Source: Legionella sp. PATHC032 | GTDB lineage: Bacteria; Pseudomonadota; Gammaproteobacteria; Legionellales; Legionellaceae | Direction of reading: 5' to 3' | Length of the DNA stretch: 64,000 bases | Assembly: GCF_026191185.1 (NCBI RefSeq) | Contig: NZ_JAPHOV010000001.1 | Location: forward strand, 801,001 to 865,000 | Part shown: in pieces, positions 21,213 through 29,837 of the stretch | How the letters are laid out: every line of letters starts with the position of its first letter | Position numbering within the stretch: the first letter of the stretch is position 1 | The notes under the pieces: generated by a model | Told to the model about the DNA's origin: nothing | Seen by the model: only the letters and a program-made list of their open reading frames with translations | Database searches by the model: none | Program-made: the position numbers and the translations under genes

Positions 21213-22763
21213 ATGATAGATCAAGAATTAAAGAAAAAAATTGTTAACACAATTAGCCAATATGAGCATAAGTGTGACAAGATGCAAAATCAAATTAATA
21301 CACTCAGAAGTGTAATTAATCAATTGATCATTAATCCTATTGGAATCAATTATGAATTGGATGATCGCCTTTCACAATTAAGAAATTATTTAGATACGGA
21401 GTTTGAACCGGCTGTCATAGAAAAAAAAGTGAAACGTTTGGCAGAAATGCTTTCCAAAATGCAAAAGAAAAAAGCGGAAAATTCTCGTTTAGTCAATGGG
21501 CTAATCAAACAGGGGGTGGAGTCCATTGGCCGTATTGCCAATAAATCTCAGGATAAGAGGGCAGTTACAAAATTACAAAAAATGCTGGATACCGAGATGG
21601 AAAGCCATGCCATTTTGGTTCATTTTAATCAAGTTTTAACTCAATGCATTTCTTCCGTGATTAAGGAATTGGAGGAGTTGCCGCAAATTACTAAAGTCGA
21701 TAGCCCCAAAAAGAGTTTTCAATATGAGATTAGTTTAAAAGTAAATGACAGTTTACAACAATTACTTAACCATTTATCCATCCCTCAGGATTTGGATTCC
21801 AAGAGAGGAAGCATCAAAACCAATTTGGAACATGCGCTCAATGATGAAGAGCTTAGCTCTATCATTGACAGTTTGACGGAATTGGTCGTTGAGGCATTTA
21901 ATGTTGAGCAGAATCGATTCAAAGGGTTTCTTCAACAATTAACCAATCAGCTCAATGATTTTGAACTCTACTTAAGAGCAGCGGGGAATACTCGCAGAAA
22001 AGCTTCTGAAGACAGTCGTCAATTAGAGTCCGGAATTCAGGATAACCTGGATCAAATCAAAAACCATCTTGATACTTCTAAAACAATTGAAGAATTATCC
22101 TCAAAGGTAAGTCAGAATATAAAAATGATTGGCGATCGGTTAAAAGAGTATCGACATAATGAAGAAATTCGAGAGAAAGAGTATGCAAAACAAGTATTGG
22201 AATTGCAGGCAAGATTACAGGAATCCGAGCAAAATGCTGAAGAAATAAAAAATTTGCTTTCATTTCAGAAATACAGAATTAACCACGACAGTTTAACAGG
22301 CTTGCCGAACCGGGAATCTTATGATGAGCATATCCTGGATTCATTCCATCGCTGGAAACGAAGTTCAAGCGTATTATCTCTTGCTGTATGTGATATCGAT
22401 CATTTTAAACGTATTAATGATAATTTTGGTCATCTTGCAGGAGATAAAGTTCTTAAAAAGGTAGCTATGATTTTTAAATCGTCAATCAGGACGGTTGATT
22501 TTATTGCTCGAATTGGTGGTGAGGAATTTGTGTTTATTTTTGAACAAACCAACAGTAAAGAAGCCCTGGGAATTTTGGAAAAATTACGTAAATTAGTTGA
22601 AGATTGTTTGTTTTATTATCATGACAAAAAGGTCGATGTTACGGTTTCATTTGGGCTTACTACTGTGACTGAAGGCGATGATATTGAATCTTTATTTATG
22701 CGGGCAGACAATGCCATGTATAAAGCTAAAAATGCAGGAAGAAACAGGATTGAAGTATTGTAG
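21213..22763 (+). CDS. Diguanylate cyclase (GGDEF domain) with helical N-terminus
   Basis: A 516-residue cytoplasmic protein. Residues 1-350 are predicted helical and coiled-coil rich with no membrane segment. The C-terminal GGDEF domain (about 355-514) has an intact active site GGEEF (about 435-439), DSLTGLPNR at the start, NDNFGHLAGDKVLKKVA, and an RTVD inhibitory site five residues before GGEEF. It should therefore make c-di-GMP and be product-inhibited. The coding sequence starts 20 bases after the CDGSH gene, suggesting an operon. From memory, lpg0744 in Philadelphia is a GGDEF protein in this area. Confidence 0.9.
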   Translation: MIDQELKKKIVNTISQYEHKCDKMQNQINTLRSVINQLIINPIGINYELDDRLSQLRNYLDTEFEPAVIEKKVKRLAEMLSKMQKKKAENSRLVNGLIKQGVESIGRIANKSQDKRAVTKLQKMLDTEMESHAILVHFNQVLTQCISSVIKELEELPQITKVDSPKKSFQYEISLKVNDSLQQLLNHLSIPQDLDSKRGSIKTNLEHALNDEELSSIIDSLTELVVEAFNVEQNRFKGFLQQLTNQLNDFELYLRAAGNTRRKASEDSRQLESGIQDNLDQIKNHLDTSKTIEELSSKVSQNIKMIGDRLKEYRHNEEIREKEYAKQVLELQARLQESEQNAEEIKNLLSFQKYRINHDSLTGLPNRESYDEHILDSFHRWKRSSSVLSLAVCDIDHFKRINDNFGHLAGDKVLKKVAMIFKSSIRTVDFIARIGGEEFVFIFEQTNSKEALGILEKLRKLVEDCLFYYHDKKVDVTVSFGLTTVTEGDDIESLFMRADNAMYKAKNAGRNRIEVL

Positions 22764-22914
22764 TGGAATATATTTCCAACATTTTTTTAATGACACTGCT
22801 TTCAGGGTAAGTCTGAATTAAAAGATGATTTTCCTCTGATACTGTTTTTAAATGAACTTGATCTTGTCCTTATGATTTGGGATCATCATAGTTCTTTGTA
22901 TTTCGGATGGTGTC

Positions 22915-23904
22915 ATGAGCAAATTGATCGATATTCCAATCGTTGTGGAAAGTGGACAAAAATATAAAACATCTCACGGTGTGACAGCTATTAAAGATGG
23001 AATAAAATCTTCGGGTCAAAATCATGAAAGACTCCCAAAACCGAAGTGGCTGCGCATAGTCAATCATACAACTCCAGCTTATAGCCAGGTTAAAGAGCAA
23101 GTGCAAAAACATCGCCTGGCAACAGTTTGTGAAGAAGCGAAATGCCCTAATATCTCGGAATGTTGGTCTCATGGGACTGCGACTATTATGTTAATGGGGG
23201 CAGTATGTACCCGGGCTTGCCGATTTTGTTCTGTGGATACAGGAAATCCTCATGGCTGGCTCGATGCACAAGAACCGGAAAATACCGCGGAAACGGTTGC
23301 TTTAATGAACCTGGATTATGTGGTCTTAACTTCAGTTAACCGGGATGATTTACCTGATGGAGGGGCTAATCATTATGCCAAAACCATTAGAGCAATCAAA
23401 AAACGTTCTCCAAGAACCAAAGTCGAGGCGCTAACTCCCGATTTTCAAGGAAGTGAAAGAGATGTTGCTGTCTTGCTGGATAGCGGTGTTGATGTCTTTG
23501 CCCAAAATGTAGAAACCGTTGAGCGCTTGACTCACCCGGTAAGAGACAATCGAGCGGGTTATCAGCAAACCTTGAACGTTCTGGCTTTTGCCAAGAAATA
23601 TCGACCTGATGTTCTGACCAAAACCAGTTTGATGCTGGGATTAGGTGAAACGGATGAGGAAATTATACAGACTATGGATGATCTGCGTGCTCATCACGTG
23701 GATATTTTGACTCTGGGGCAATATTTACAACCTACTAAAAACCATTTGCCTATAGCACGTTATGTAACTCCAGAAATTTTTTCAGAATTAAGGCAAATTG
23801 GATTGAAAAAGGGCTTTTTTGAAGTGGCTTCAGGCCCACTGGTTCGATCAAGTTATAGGGCTGACCGAGTGTTCAAACGGGATAATTTGGGGCTGGATGT
23901 TTGA
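22915..23904 (+). CDS. lipA: Lipoyl synthase
   Basis: A 329-residue radical-SAM enzyme inserting two sulfurs into octanoyl groups of pyruvate dehydrogenase and related complexes. The auxiliary cluster motif [12 protein letters not shown] (about residues 71-82) and radical-SAM motif CTRACRFC (about 97-104) are both intact, as are [13 protein letters not shown] and [14 protein letters not shown] at the end. The length is normal. lipB is not in this window. Confidence 0.97.
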   Translation: MSKLIDIPIVVESGQKYKTSHGVTAIKDGIKSSGQNHERLPKPKWLRIVNHTTPAYSQVKEQVQKHRLATVCEEAKCPNISECWSHGTATIMLMGAVCTRACRFCSVDTGNPHGWLDAQEPENTAETVALMNLDYVVLTSVNRDDLPDGGANHYAKTIRAIKKRSPRTKVEALTPDFQGSERDVAVLLDSGVDVFAQNVETVERLTHPVRDNRAGYQQTLNVLAFAKKYRPDVLTKTSLMLGLGETDEEIIQTMDDLRAHHVDILTLGQYLQPTKNHLPIARYVTPEIFSELRQIGLKKGFFEVASGPLVRSSYRADRVFKRDNLGLDV

Positions 23905-23935
23905 GATTAGTGCGCCGTTAGTATTTTTCTAATTC

Positions 23936-23983
23936 TATTAATCCGTACATGCTTAGGAGGTGCGAAGCACCGTCTCGAAGCAT
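23936..23983 (-). repeat. Inverted REP-like palindrome, left copy flanking the GIY-YIG gene
   Basis: A 48-base copy oriented opposite to the one at 24320-24367. Its inverse differs from the array copies at three positions, and its core is the most perfect hairpin of the set (GGTGC-GAA-GCACC). Characteristic pieces are ATCCG at the outer end and GTCTCGAAGCAT at the inner end. Confidence 0.92.
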
Positions 23984-24006
23984 CATCCAATGTAACATTG
24001 CCCACC

Positions 24007-24288
24007 TTAACTTTTACGTTTTGAATAGTCTGATAATGCTTGCCAATCTCCCTTTATTAAAGCCTCTTTCTTTTTCCGACTCCACCCTTTGATTTGTCTT
24101 TCGGCAATCAAGGCTTCCTCACGAGACATAAATTCTTGGCTGTATTTTAATTGAATTGGTAATCTTGTGCTTGTATAACAACCAGGAATCATTTTATCCT
24201 GATGTTGCATCAGGCGTTTTTCCAAATTATCCGTTTGTCCTGTATAATAGCTCTTATCACTGCATCGAAGAATATAAACCCAAAACAT
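24007..24288 (-). CDS. GIY-YIG domain nuclease-like protein (URI domain)
   Basis: A 93-residue single-domain protein beginning VYILRCSDKSYYTGQT (GIY-YIG motif, residues 4-18 or so). It continues with LEKRLMQHQ and an Arg, then SREEALIAERQIKGWSRKKK, which holds the likely catalytic/metal Glu. It is basic at the C-terminus. The family (COG2827 type) is a stand-alone predicted endonuclease of unknown cellular job. The gene is entirely enclosed by inverted palindromic repeats, and a tandem array of the same palindrome starts at its upstream end. Confidence 0.9.
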   Translation of the reverse strand: MFWVYILRCSDKSYYTGQTDNLEKRLMQHQDKMIPGCYTSTRLPIQLKYSQEFMSREEALIAERQIKGWSRKKKEALIKGDWQALSDYSKRKS

Positions 24289-24319
24289 TTAGTTAATCCC
24301 TTATGCTATGTTTTTAAGC

Positions 24320-24367
24320 ATGCTTCGAGACGGTGCTTCACACCTCCTCAGCATGAACGGATTAATA
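24320..24367 (+). repeat. Inverted REP-like palindrome, right copy flanking the GIY-YIG gene
   Basis: This copy reads ATGCTTCGAGACGGTGCTTC and onwards to CGGATTAATA. It folds as CATGCT/AGCATG outer stem, a TC bulge on one side only, GAG/CTC, an AC-TC mismatch, GGTG/CACC and a five-base loop. It doubles as the palindrome of the first tandem unit. Confidence 0.92.
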
Positions 24368-25101
24368 TAATAACTAATTTATCCAATTAACAAGAAAAAT
24401 TTATGGATAATCGGAAGATGGTTTGCATAACACCCCAAGGCTGATTATAAAAATCGGATTTTCCCATCAGGTTGTTCATGCTTCGAGACGGTGCTTCACA
24501 CCTCCTCAGCATGAACGGATTAATATAATAACTAATTTATCCAATTAACAAGAAAAATTTATGGATAATCGGAAGATGGTTTGCATAACACTCCAAGGCT
24601 GATTATAAAAATCGGATTTTCCCATCAGGTTGTTCATGCTTCGAGACGGTGCTTCACACCTCCTCAGCATGAACGGATTAATATAATAACTAATTTATCC
24701 AATTAACAAGAAAAATTTATGGATAATCGGAAGATGGTTTGCATAACACTCCAAGGCTGATTATAAAAATCGGATTTTCCCATCAGGTTGTTCATGCTTC
24801 GAGACGGTGCTTCACACCTCCTCAGCATGAACGGATTAATATAATAACTAATTTATCCAATTAACAAGAAAAATTTATGGATAATCGGAAGATGGTTTGC
24901 ATAACACTCCAAGGCTGATTATAAAAATCGGATTTTTCCATCAGGTTGTTCATGCTTCGAGACGGTGCTTCACACCTCCTCAGCATGAACGGATTAATAT
25001 AATAACTAATTTATCCAATTAACAAGAAAAATTTATGGATAATCGGAAGATGGTTTGCATAACACTCCAAGGCTGATTATAAAAATCGGATTTTTCCATC
25101 A
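24322..25101. repeat. Five-unit tandem array, period 158 bases
   Basis: Units begin at 24322, 24480, 24638, 24796 and 24954, exactly 158 bases apart. Each has the 43-base palindrome plus about 115 bases of AT-rich spacer, and the last unit lacks its final 10 bases. Units are almost identical. Two visible substitutions form a gradient: CACCCC only in unit 1 (CACTCC later), and a C to T in the run before CCATCA in units 4 and 5. This points to stepwise unequal duplication. No open frame runs through it. Confidence 0.95.
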
Positions 25102-25144
25102 ATCCGTTCATGCTGAGGAGGTGTGAAGCACCGTCTCGAAGCAT
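25102..25144 (-). repeat. Inverted palindrome closing the tandem array
   Basis: This 43-base copy is the exact inverse of the palindromes in the array (starts ATCCGTTCATGCTGAGG, ends GTCTCGAAGCAT). It replaces the end of the fifth unit. It lies 27 bases from the 3' end of the peptide transporter gene and could act as its terminator. Confidence 0.93.
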
Positions 25145-25171
25145 ACTCGAATGCAACAATGTCCATTGAAA

Positions 25172-26680
25172 TTATGCTAACTCAATACCTCGTCGTTTCA
25201 TGATCTTGTGTAAATAATAAGCTAGGAAATACATCAGAATACCAAGCCCCAAAGCACTAATGCCCATAATCAAATAATAGTTTTTATAATAGGGCAAGCT
25301 TTCAAGAGCAGAATTAATATTCTCTGGTATGGCGACCCAACCTGCAATTCGTCCTGAAATGGCATTGGACATGGAACTGGCCAAGTACCATACGCCCATA
25401 GCAAAGGCAATCGCACGCCCATCACAATACAAGCCAATCATGCTAAGGCCAATAGCGCTGACCCATAATTCAGCAATTGAGATTAAAATGTAGGTCAAGG
25501 CAATGTAGTTACCATTCACTAACCCGTTGATTGCATTTTGGGCAGCAAAGGCCATGATCAGTAGGGCAATACCAGAGAGAATCGTGCCGGCTGCAAACTG
25601 ATAGGGAATTGTGAAACGTGAAAAAAATCTGTAGAAACGAGGGAGTTGACTTCCAATCAGTAAAATGAGCAAAGGATTTAGCATTTGGTATTGAGCAGGA
25701 GAAATTTTAAACCAAAGAAAACTTAGATCAGAATTGTTTTCTGCAAATAATACCAAAGTACTGTTCATTTGATTGTATATAATAAAAAATACGACGGCTT
25801 CTATTATCAGCAATACAGCGATCATTTGTTTACTGCGAGTTTCGCCTTTAAGCATAATGGTTTTAACCAGAAACCAGAAAATTCCTAGAGCACATCCTGC
25901 GCCTATTAGTGTGCTGGCGATATAAACATGAGTATAAGCATATAAAGTAAGGGAATAGATAGCCGCTATATAAGCGACAAGGCGTAATAGACCTTGATTG
26001 GAGAATTTGGATTTATCCATTCCCCAAATGACATTACTATAAATGGAGTAACGCTTAGCAAAATTCAAGGCAGCTATGGATTTGCCGATAAAAGTCAAAG
26101 TGAGTACTGAAAGTGGGCCATAGCGACTTTCCAGGAGAACTGGCGCGATCATAGTTGCCAGCAGTGCTCCCACATTAATGGCCATATAATAATAAGTCAT
26201 AGCGGATTTGGCCTTAATGGCATCATCGGAATAAATGTGAGAAACCATACTTGATGCTGTTCCCATTAATAGGGAGTTGGTTGCTGGAATAAAGGCAAAA
26301 GCAATGATAAATAATTGATCCCCAAGAGAACTGATGGTGTACCCACTTAACATGACCAGTAAATAAGCACATGCTAGCATGATGCTGCCCAAAAGAATGG
26401 ATCTTCTGACACCAATAATATTATCGGCCATATACCCACCCAAAATAGGCATCAGGTAGCCTGTAGCTTGAGTTACACCTATGAAAGCGTAGGCTTTGGC
26501 TTGACTGTAACCCAAACCCTGAGCAATTAAGGGTCGAGTTAAAAATAAAACCAGAACTGTATTCAGAGCATAGACAGAAAACTGGCTCCAAAAAGTAATA
26601 AAAATAATGTTATTGGTTTGTTTCTGGCGAAGACTTAGTTCTGGAAGATAATTTTTAACTGCTTGAGAAATCAATTTCAC
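25172..26680 (-). CDS. POT-family proton-dependent peptide transporter
   Basis: A 502-residue inner-membrane transporter with about 12-14 predicted helices. The N-terminal segment FWSQFSVYALNTVLVLFL is typical of POT/PTR proteins. It is followed by the cytoplasmic-loop motif GGYMADNIIGVRRSILLGS (MFS motif A), and later helices have ISIAELWVSAIGLSMIG and MGVWYLASSMSNAISG. Members take up di- and tripeptides or related amino-acid compounds with protons. Legionella depends on amino acids for growth, so a nutritional role is plausible. The methyltransferase gene lies 38 bases upstream on the same strand. Confidence 0.9.
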   Translation of the reverse strand: MKLISQAVKNYLPELSLRQKQTNNIIFITFWSQFSVYALNTVLVLFLTRPLIAQGLGYSQAKAYAFIGVTQATGYLMPILGGYMADNIIGVRRSILLGSIMLACAYLLVMLSGYTISSLGDQLFIIAFAFIPATNSLLMGTASSMVSHIYSDDAIKAKSAMTYYYMAINVGALLATMIAPVLLESRYGPLSVLTLTFIGKSIAALNFAKRYSIYSNVIWGMDKSKFSNQGLLRLVAYIAAIYSLTLYAYTHVYIASTLIGAGCALGIFWFLVKTIMLKGETRSKQMIAVLLIIEAVVFFIIYNQMNSTLVLFAENNSDLSFLWFKISPAQYQMLNPLLILLIGSQLPRFYRFFSRFTIPYQFAAGTILSGIALLIMAFAAQNAINGLVNGNYIALTYILISIAELWVSAIGLSMIGLYCDGRAIAFAMGVWYLASSMSNAISGRIAGWVAIPENINSALESLPYYKNYYLIMGISALGLGILMYFLAYYLHKIMKRRGIELA

Positions 26681-26718
26681 ACCTCATTCCGTTTTTTCTA
26701 ACCTACGGTTCAAGATTA

Positions 26719-27537
26719 TCACTTCCTGGCGAGAACTACATCAATAATATGAGTATCATGGTAAGGAAAAGTAAAAATCTTGCTGAAAAGCCGTTTAAGA
26801 CGCTGAATTAAAAAGTACTTTGGCAGCATACGTATTGATAGAGTATTAAGAAACCAGGTGCCTTCTATTCCAAACAGTGCCAATTCATCAATGTTATTAA
26901 GGGTAATGGGTATTTCAATACGTTGATGATCCAATATATTAAATTGGTGTTGTTTAAATGCCAGCATGAGTTCGTCGAGATTTGCAGCAACGGTCGTATT
27001 TTTGACTATGGATTTATAGTAGTGGCCAACAACTCGGCTTAAAATAGTATCCTGAGCAATAAAGTTGGCCAGTTGTTGTTGTGCTACAGGAAAAGAATCG
27101 TAGGTTGTTGTGATTAAAGAAAAGTGCCCATTGGCGCGCGTCAAGTATTTGGCTTCATCAAAGAGAACATTGATAGGGATGTAAGCATTAATAAAATGAG
27201 CCAGAACCAAGTCCTGGCTATGTGCGGGCAAAAATTTATTAGCTTCTGCAGCACTACCTTCAATGGTTGTTAAAGGAAGGGCTTCACTAGCTCGTTTTAA
27301 CATTTCTGATGAAACATCAATGCCTGTGAAATTGGCCTTGGGCATTAAGTGATGTAATTTTTGCAGAAAAGATCCATTGCCAACGCCCAGATCAAGGATT
27401 TTATAATGAGGCTTCAGCCCCAAATGAAATTTCCTCATCTGTTCTATGGCAACGTGATGGCTTTCGCTAATTGAACCAAAACGATTAGCTGTCGCGTAAT
27501 TTTCAGCGATTTGGTTATACATGGCCTTCAAGGACAT
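26719..27537 (-). CDS. Class I SAM-dependent methyltransferase
   Basis: A 272-residue protein with a class I methyltransferase core: motif I ILDLGVGNGSFL (about residues 48-59), acidic post-I FTGIDVSSEMLKRA, and LVLAHFINAYIP in the motif IV position. The C-terminal half is less conserved and has a basic, hydrophobic end. The substrate is unknown. It is divergent from the LPS operon that starts at 27727, separated by 189 bases that must hold both promoters. Confidence 0.82.
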   Translation of the reverse strand: MSLKAMYNQIAENYATANRFGSISESHHVAIEQMRKFHLGLKPHYKILDLGVGNGSFLQKLHHLMPKANFTGIDVSSEMLKRASEALPLTTIEGSAAEANKFLPAHSQDLVLAHFINAYIPINVLFDEAKYLTRANGHFSLITTTYDSFPVAQQQLANFIAQDTILSRVVGHYYKSIVKNTTVAANLDELMLAFKQHQFNILDHQRIEIPITLNNIDELALFGIEGTWFLNTLSIRMLPKYFLIQRLKRLFSKIFTFPYHDTHIIDVVLARK

Positions 27538-27678
27538 GCAAAATTCCTATTTAATACGATTTATCAAGTATATCCTTAAATGGGGGCAATTGGCGACTGT
27601 TGATTTTGAGAAATCTTTTGTTGTTGTATGACTTACTCAGTAAAAATATGATTTGTTTAATACCTGTGATTTTTATTG

Positions 27679-27684
27679 TATACT
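27679..27684 (+). promoter_or_regulatory. Candidate -10 element for the nonulosonate/LPS operon
   Basis: TATACT lies 43 bases before the ATG at 27727. Only a weak -35 candidate (TTTAAT at a 17-base spacing) is present. The intergenic position before the first gene of a long overlapping operon supports it, but it is a weak sequence call. Confidence 0.3.
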
Positions 27685-27726
27685 CCCGTATTTATAGAAA
27701 TATACAAAGTCGCGATAGGAATTGAT

Positions 27727-29076
27727 ATGAGCAAAATTTATGCACCAAAGTCCATTGATTTATCAAGTTTTCAGCTTCCAGATGAAAAGCTTCAAACAAA
27801 GTATGGTCTACCACATAAGGTGGAATTTTGCAAAAGCTGTGTTATTTCAAATCAAAGGCCTAATTCTGCTGTAGAGTATGAACACAAGAAAGAATCAAAA
27901 AAAGATACTATTCATTTTGACGAGCACGGTATTTGTGATGCCTGTCGAGTTGCTGAGCGTAAAAAATCAACTATCAACTGGGAAGAGAGAGACAGGCAAT
28001 TGAGAGAGCTTTGCGATCGGTTTAGAAGCAAAGACGGTTCCTATGATTGCGTTGTTCCCGGTTCTGGAGGAAAAGACAGTTTTTATGCTGCCCACATTTT
28101 AAAATATAAATACGGAATGAATCCCTTGACTGTAACTTGGGCTCCTCATATGTATACACCATGGGGTTGGAGAAATTTTCAATCCTGGATACATGCCGGA
28201 TTTGATAATTATTTGTTTACTCCCAATGGCAGAGTTCATAGATTGTTGACACGACTTGCTGTTGAAAATCTGTTTCATCCATTTCAACCCTTTATGATTG
28301 GTCAAAAAGCTTATGCTCCTAAAATGGCTTTGTTGCATAAAATTAAACTGGTGGTTTATGGAGAAAATGAAGCGGAATACGGTAATCCCATAGGGGATAC
28401 CGAATCTGCCAAAAGAGACTGGAAATATTTTACCGCAGAAGATAAAAGCAAAATCTTTTTAGGTGGTACATCTGTTCAAGAGTTAAAAAGCGATTTCGGT
28501 TTAAATGACAATGATTTGGATGCTTATCTACCTGCTGATCCACAGCAAATTGAGAAACAACAGGTCGAGGTTCATTATCTGGGATATTATCTGAAGTGGC
28601 ATCCACAAAGTTGTTATTATTATGCTGTGGAACACGGCGGTTTTGAGGCTTCCCCTGAACGGACCCCAGGAACTTACAGCAAATACAATAGTATTGATGA
28701 CAAAATTGATGATTTTCATTACTACACCACATTAACCAAATTTGGCATAGGAAGAGCAACATACGATGCCTCTCAGGAAATACGTTCTGGCGATATTACT
28801 CGTGAAGAGGGTGTTGCCTTGGTGAAACGTTTTGATCAAGAGTTTCCTGAGCGTTTTGCTGAAGAAATTTTTAAATACTTGAGTATTAATCCCAAAGAAT
28901 TTCCAATTGCTTCGCAAATGTTTGAGCAGCCAATTATGGACAGGGCTTATTTTATGGCTTTAGCGGATACCTTCAGATCTCCTCATTTATGGAAAAAGGA
29001 AGGCGAACAATGGATGTTGAGACATCAAGTAACTAATCGCGAAAAACAAACTAGAGATTATCTGGAGACGGTTTAA
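27727..29076 (+). CDS. N-acetyl sugar amidotransferase (WbpG/PseA-like), first copy
   Basis: A 449-residue PP-loop ATPase of the sugar amidotransferase family that installs amidino (acetimidoyl) groups on surface sugars. Four Cys in two pairs (35, 38 and 70, 73) probably bind zinc. The ATP-binding PP-loop is VVPGSGGKDSFY (about 110-120). The ATG at 27727 is chosen over an upstream in-frame ATG because the family starts here and AGGAATTG precedes it. HisF- and HisH-like genes follow directly and would supply ammonia. It probably makes the 5-acetimidoyl group of legionaminic acid. A second copy lies at 53805-55106. Confidence 0.9.
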   Translation: MSKIYAPKSIDLSSFQLPDEKLQTKYGLPHKVEFCKSCVISNQRPNSAVEYEHKKESKKDTIHFDEHGICDACRVAERKKSTINWEERDRQLRELCDRFRSKDGSYDCVVPGSGGKDSFYAAHILKYKYGMNPLTVTWAPHMYTPWGWRNFQSWIHAGFDNYLFTPNGRVHRLLTRLAVENLFHPFQPFMIGQKAYAPKMALLHKIKLVVYGENEAEYGNPIGDTESAKRDWKYFTAEDKSKIFLGGTSVQELKSDFGLNDNDLDAYLPADPQQIEKQQVEVHYLGYYLKWHPQSCYYYAVEHGGFEASPERTPGTYSKYNSIDDKIDDFHYYTTLTKFGIGRATYDASQEIRSGDITREEGVALVKRFDQEFPERFAEEIFKYLSINPKEFPIASQMFEQPIMDRAYFMALADTFRSPHLWKKEGEQWMLRHQVTNREKQTRDYLETV

Positions 29077-29837
29077 TGGGTAATATCCGTTTGATTGCAC
29101 GACTAGATATTAAAGGCCCTAATCTAATTAAAGGAGTGCATTTAGAGGGTCTAAGGGTTGTCGGAAATCCCAATGAATATGCTATGGCATATTATGCGCA
29201 AGGCGCTGATGAATTGATCTACATGGATACAGTTGCTTCCTTGTATGGACGTAATAATTTATCAGAAATTGTAAAAAATACGGCTGAAAATGTGTTTATA
29301 CCTATCACTGTTGGAGGAGGTATTCGCAGTGTCGATGATGTAAAACAATTGTTGCGTTGTGGTGCCGACAAAGTTGCTGTTAATACCGCCGCAACCAAAA
29401 ATCCTGTTCTCATATCTGATATTGCCAGAAGATTTGGTTCCCAATGTATGGTCTTATCAATCGAGGCTAAGCGAGATACAAATGGACGATGGGAAGTCAT
29501 GACCGATAATGGTCGTGAACACACAGGAATGGATGTTGTCGATTGGGCTCGTAATGGACAGGAGTTTGGGGCAGGTGAGATTCTTCTGACTTCTATTGAT
29601 CAGGAAGGCACTCGTAAAGGCTTTGATCTGGAATTAGTGAAACAGGTTTCTCAAGCAGTTTCAATTCCAGTGATTGCAAGTGGTGGAATGGGATGCTTGG
29701 ACGATTTGGTTGATGTTGTTTGTAGTGCTAACGCTGATGCAGTTGCCATGGCTGATGTATTACATTATAAGCGACTCAGTTTGTCAGAGATACGAAATCA
29801 TGCGTTAGCTAAAGGTATTCATGTGAGAACAATATGA
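29076..29837 (+). CDS. hisF: HisF-like cyclase/synthase subunit for sugar amidation
   Basis: A 253-residue TIM-barrel protein of the HisF family, sharing one base with the stop of the amidotransferase. HisF-like RLDIKGPNLIKG near the N-terminus and GGGIRSVDD and ASGGMGCLDD phosphate-binding loops are present. The second catalytic acidic position reads SIEAKR, with Glu instead of the Asp found in histidine-pathway HisF. Together with its place in an LPS operon, this argues for a role in channelling ammonia to the amidotransferase rather than in histidine synthesis. Confidence 0.9.
   Translation: MGNIRLIARLDIKGPNLIKGVHLEGLRVVGNPNEYAMAYYAQGADELIYMDTVASLYGRNNLSEIVKNTAENVFIPITVGGGIRSVDDVKQLLRCGADKVAVNTAATKNPVLISDIARRFGSQCMVLSIEAKRDTNGRWEVMTDNGREHTGMDVVDWARNGQEFGAGEILLTSIDQEGTRKGFDLELVKQVSQAVSIPVIASGGMGCLDDLVDVVCSANADAVAMADVLHYKRLSLSEIRNHALAKGIHVRTI

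Larger units (their letters stand above)
23936..24367. mobile_element. Candidate minimal mobile unit: GIY-YIG gene bracketed by inverted palindromes
   Basis: A 432-base unit in which one 93-codon nuclease gene lies between two inverted 48-base terminal repeats (23936-23983 and 24320-24367), each itself an imperfect palindrome. The terminal repeats match at all but three positions. There is no transposase. By analogy with RAYT/REP elements, the nuclease could act on the palindrome, but this is inference. Neither clear target duplications nor an insertion-free comparison can be seen from one sequence. Confidence 0.55.

Noticed and set aside
24007-24288. GIY-YIG protein considered as a homing intron endonuclease.
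   Set aside because: There is no intron or split gene around it. The protein is the short stand-alone type and its flanks are inverted palindromes.
24322-25144. Tandem array considered as a CRISPR array.
   Set aside because: The 158-base period is far too long, the spacer part is the same in all units, and no Cas gene is nearby.
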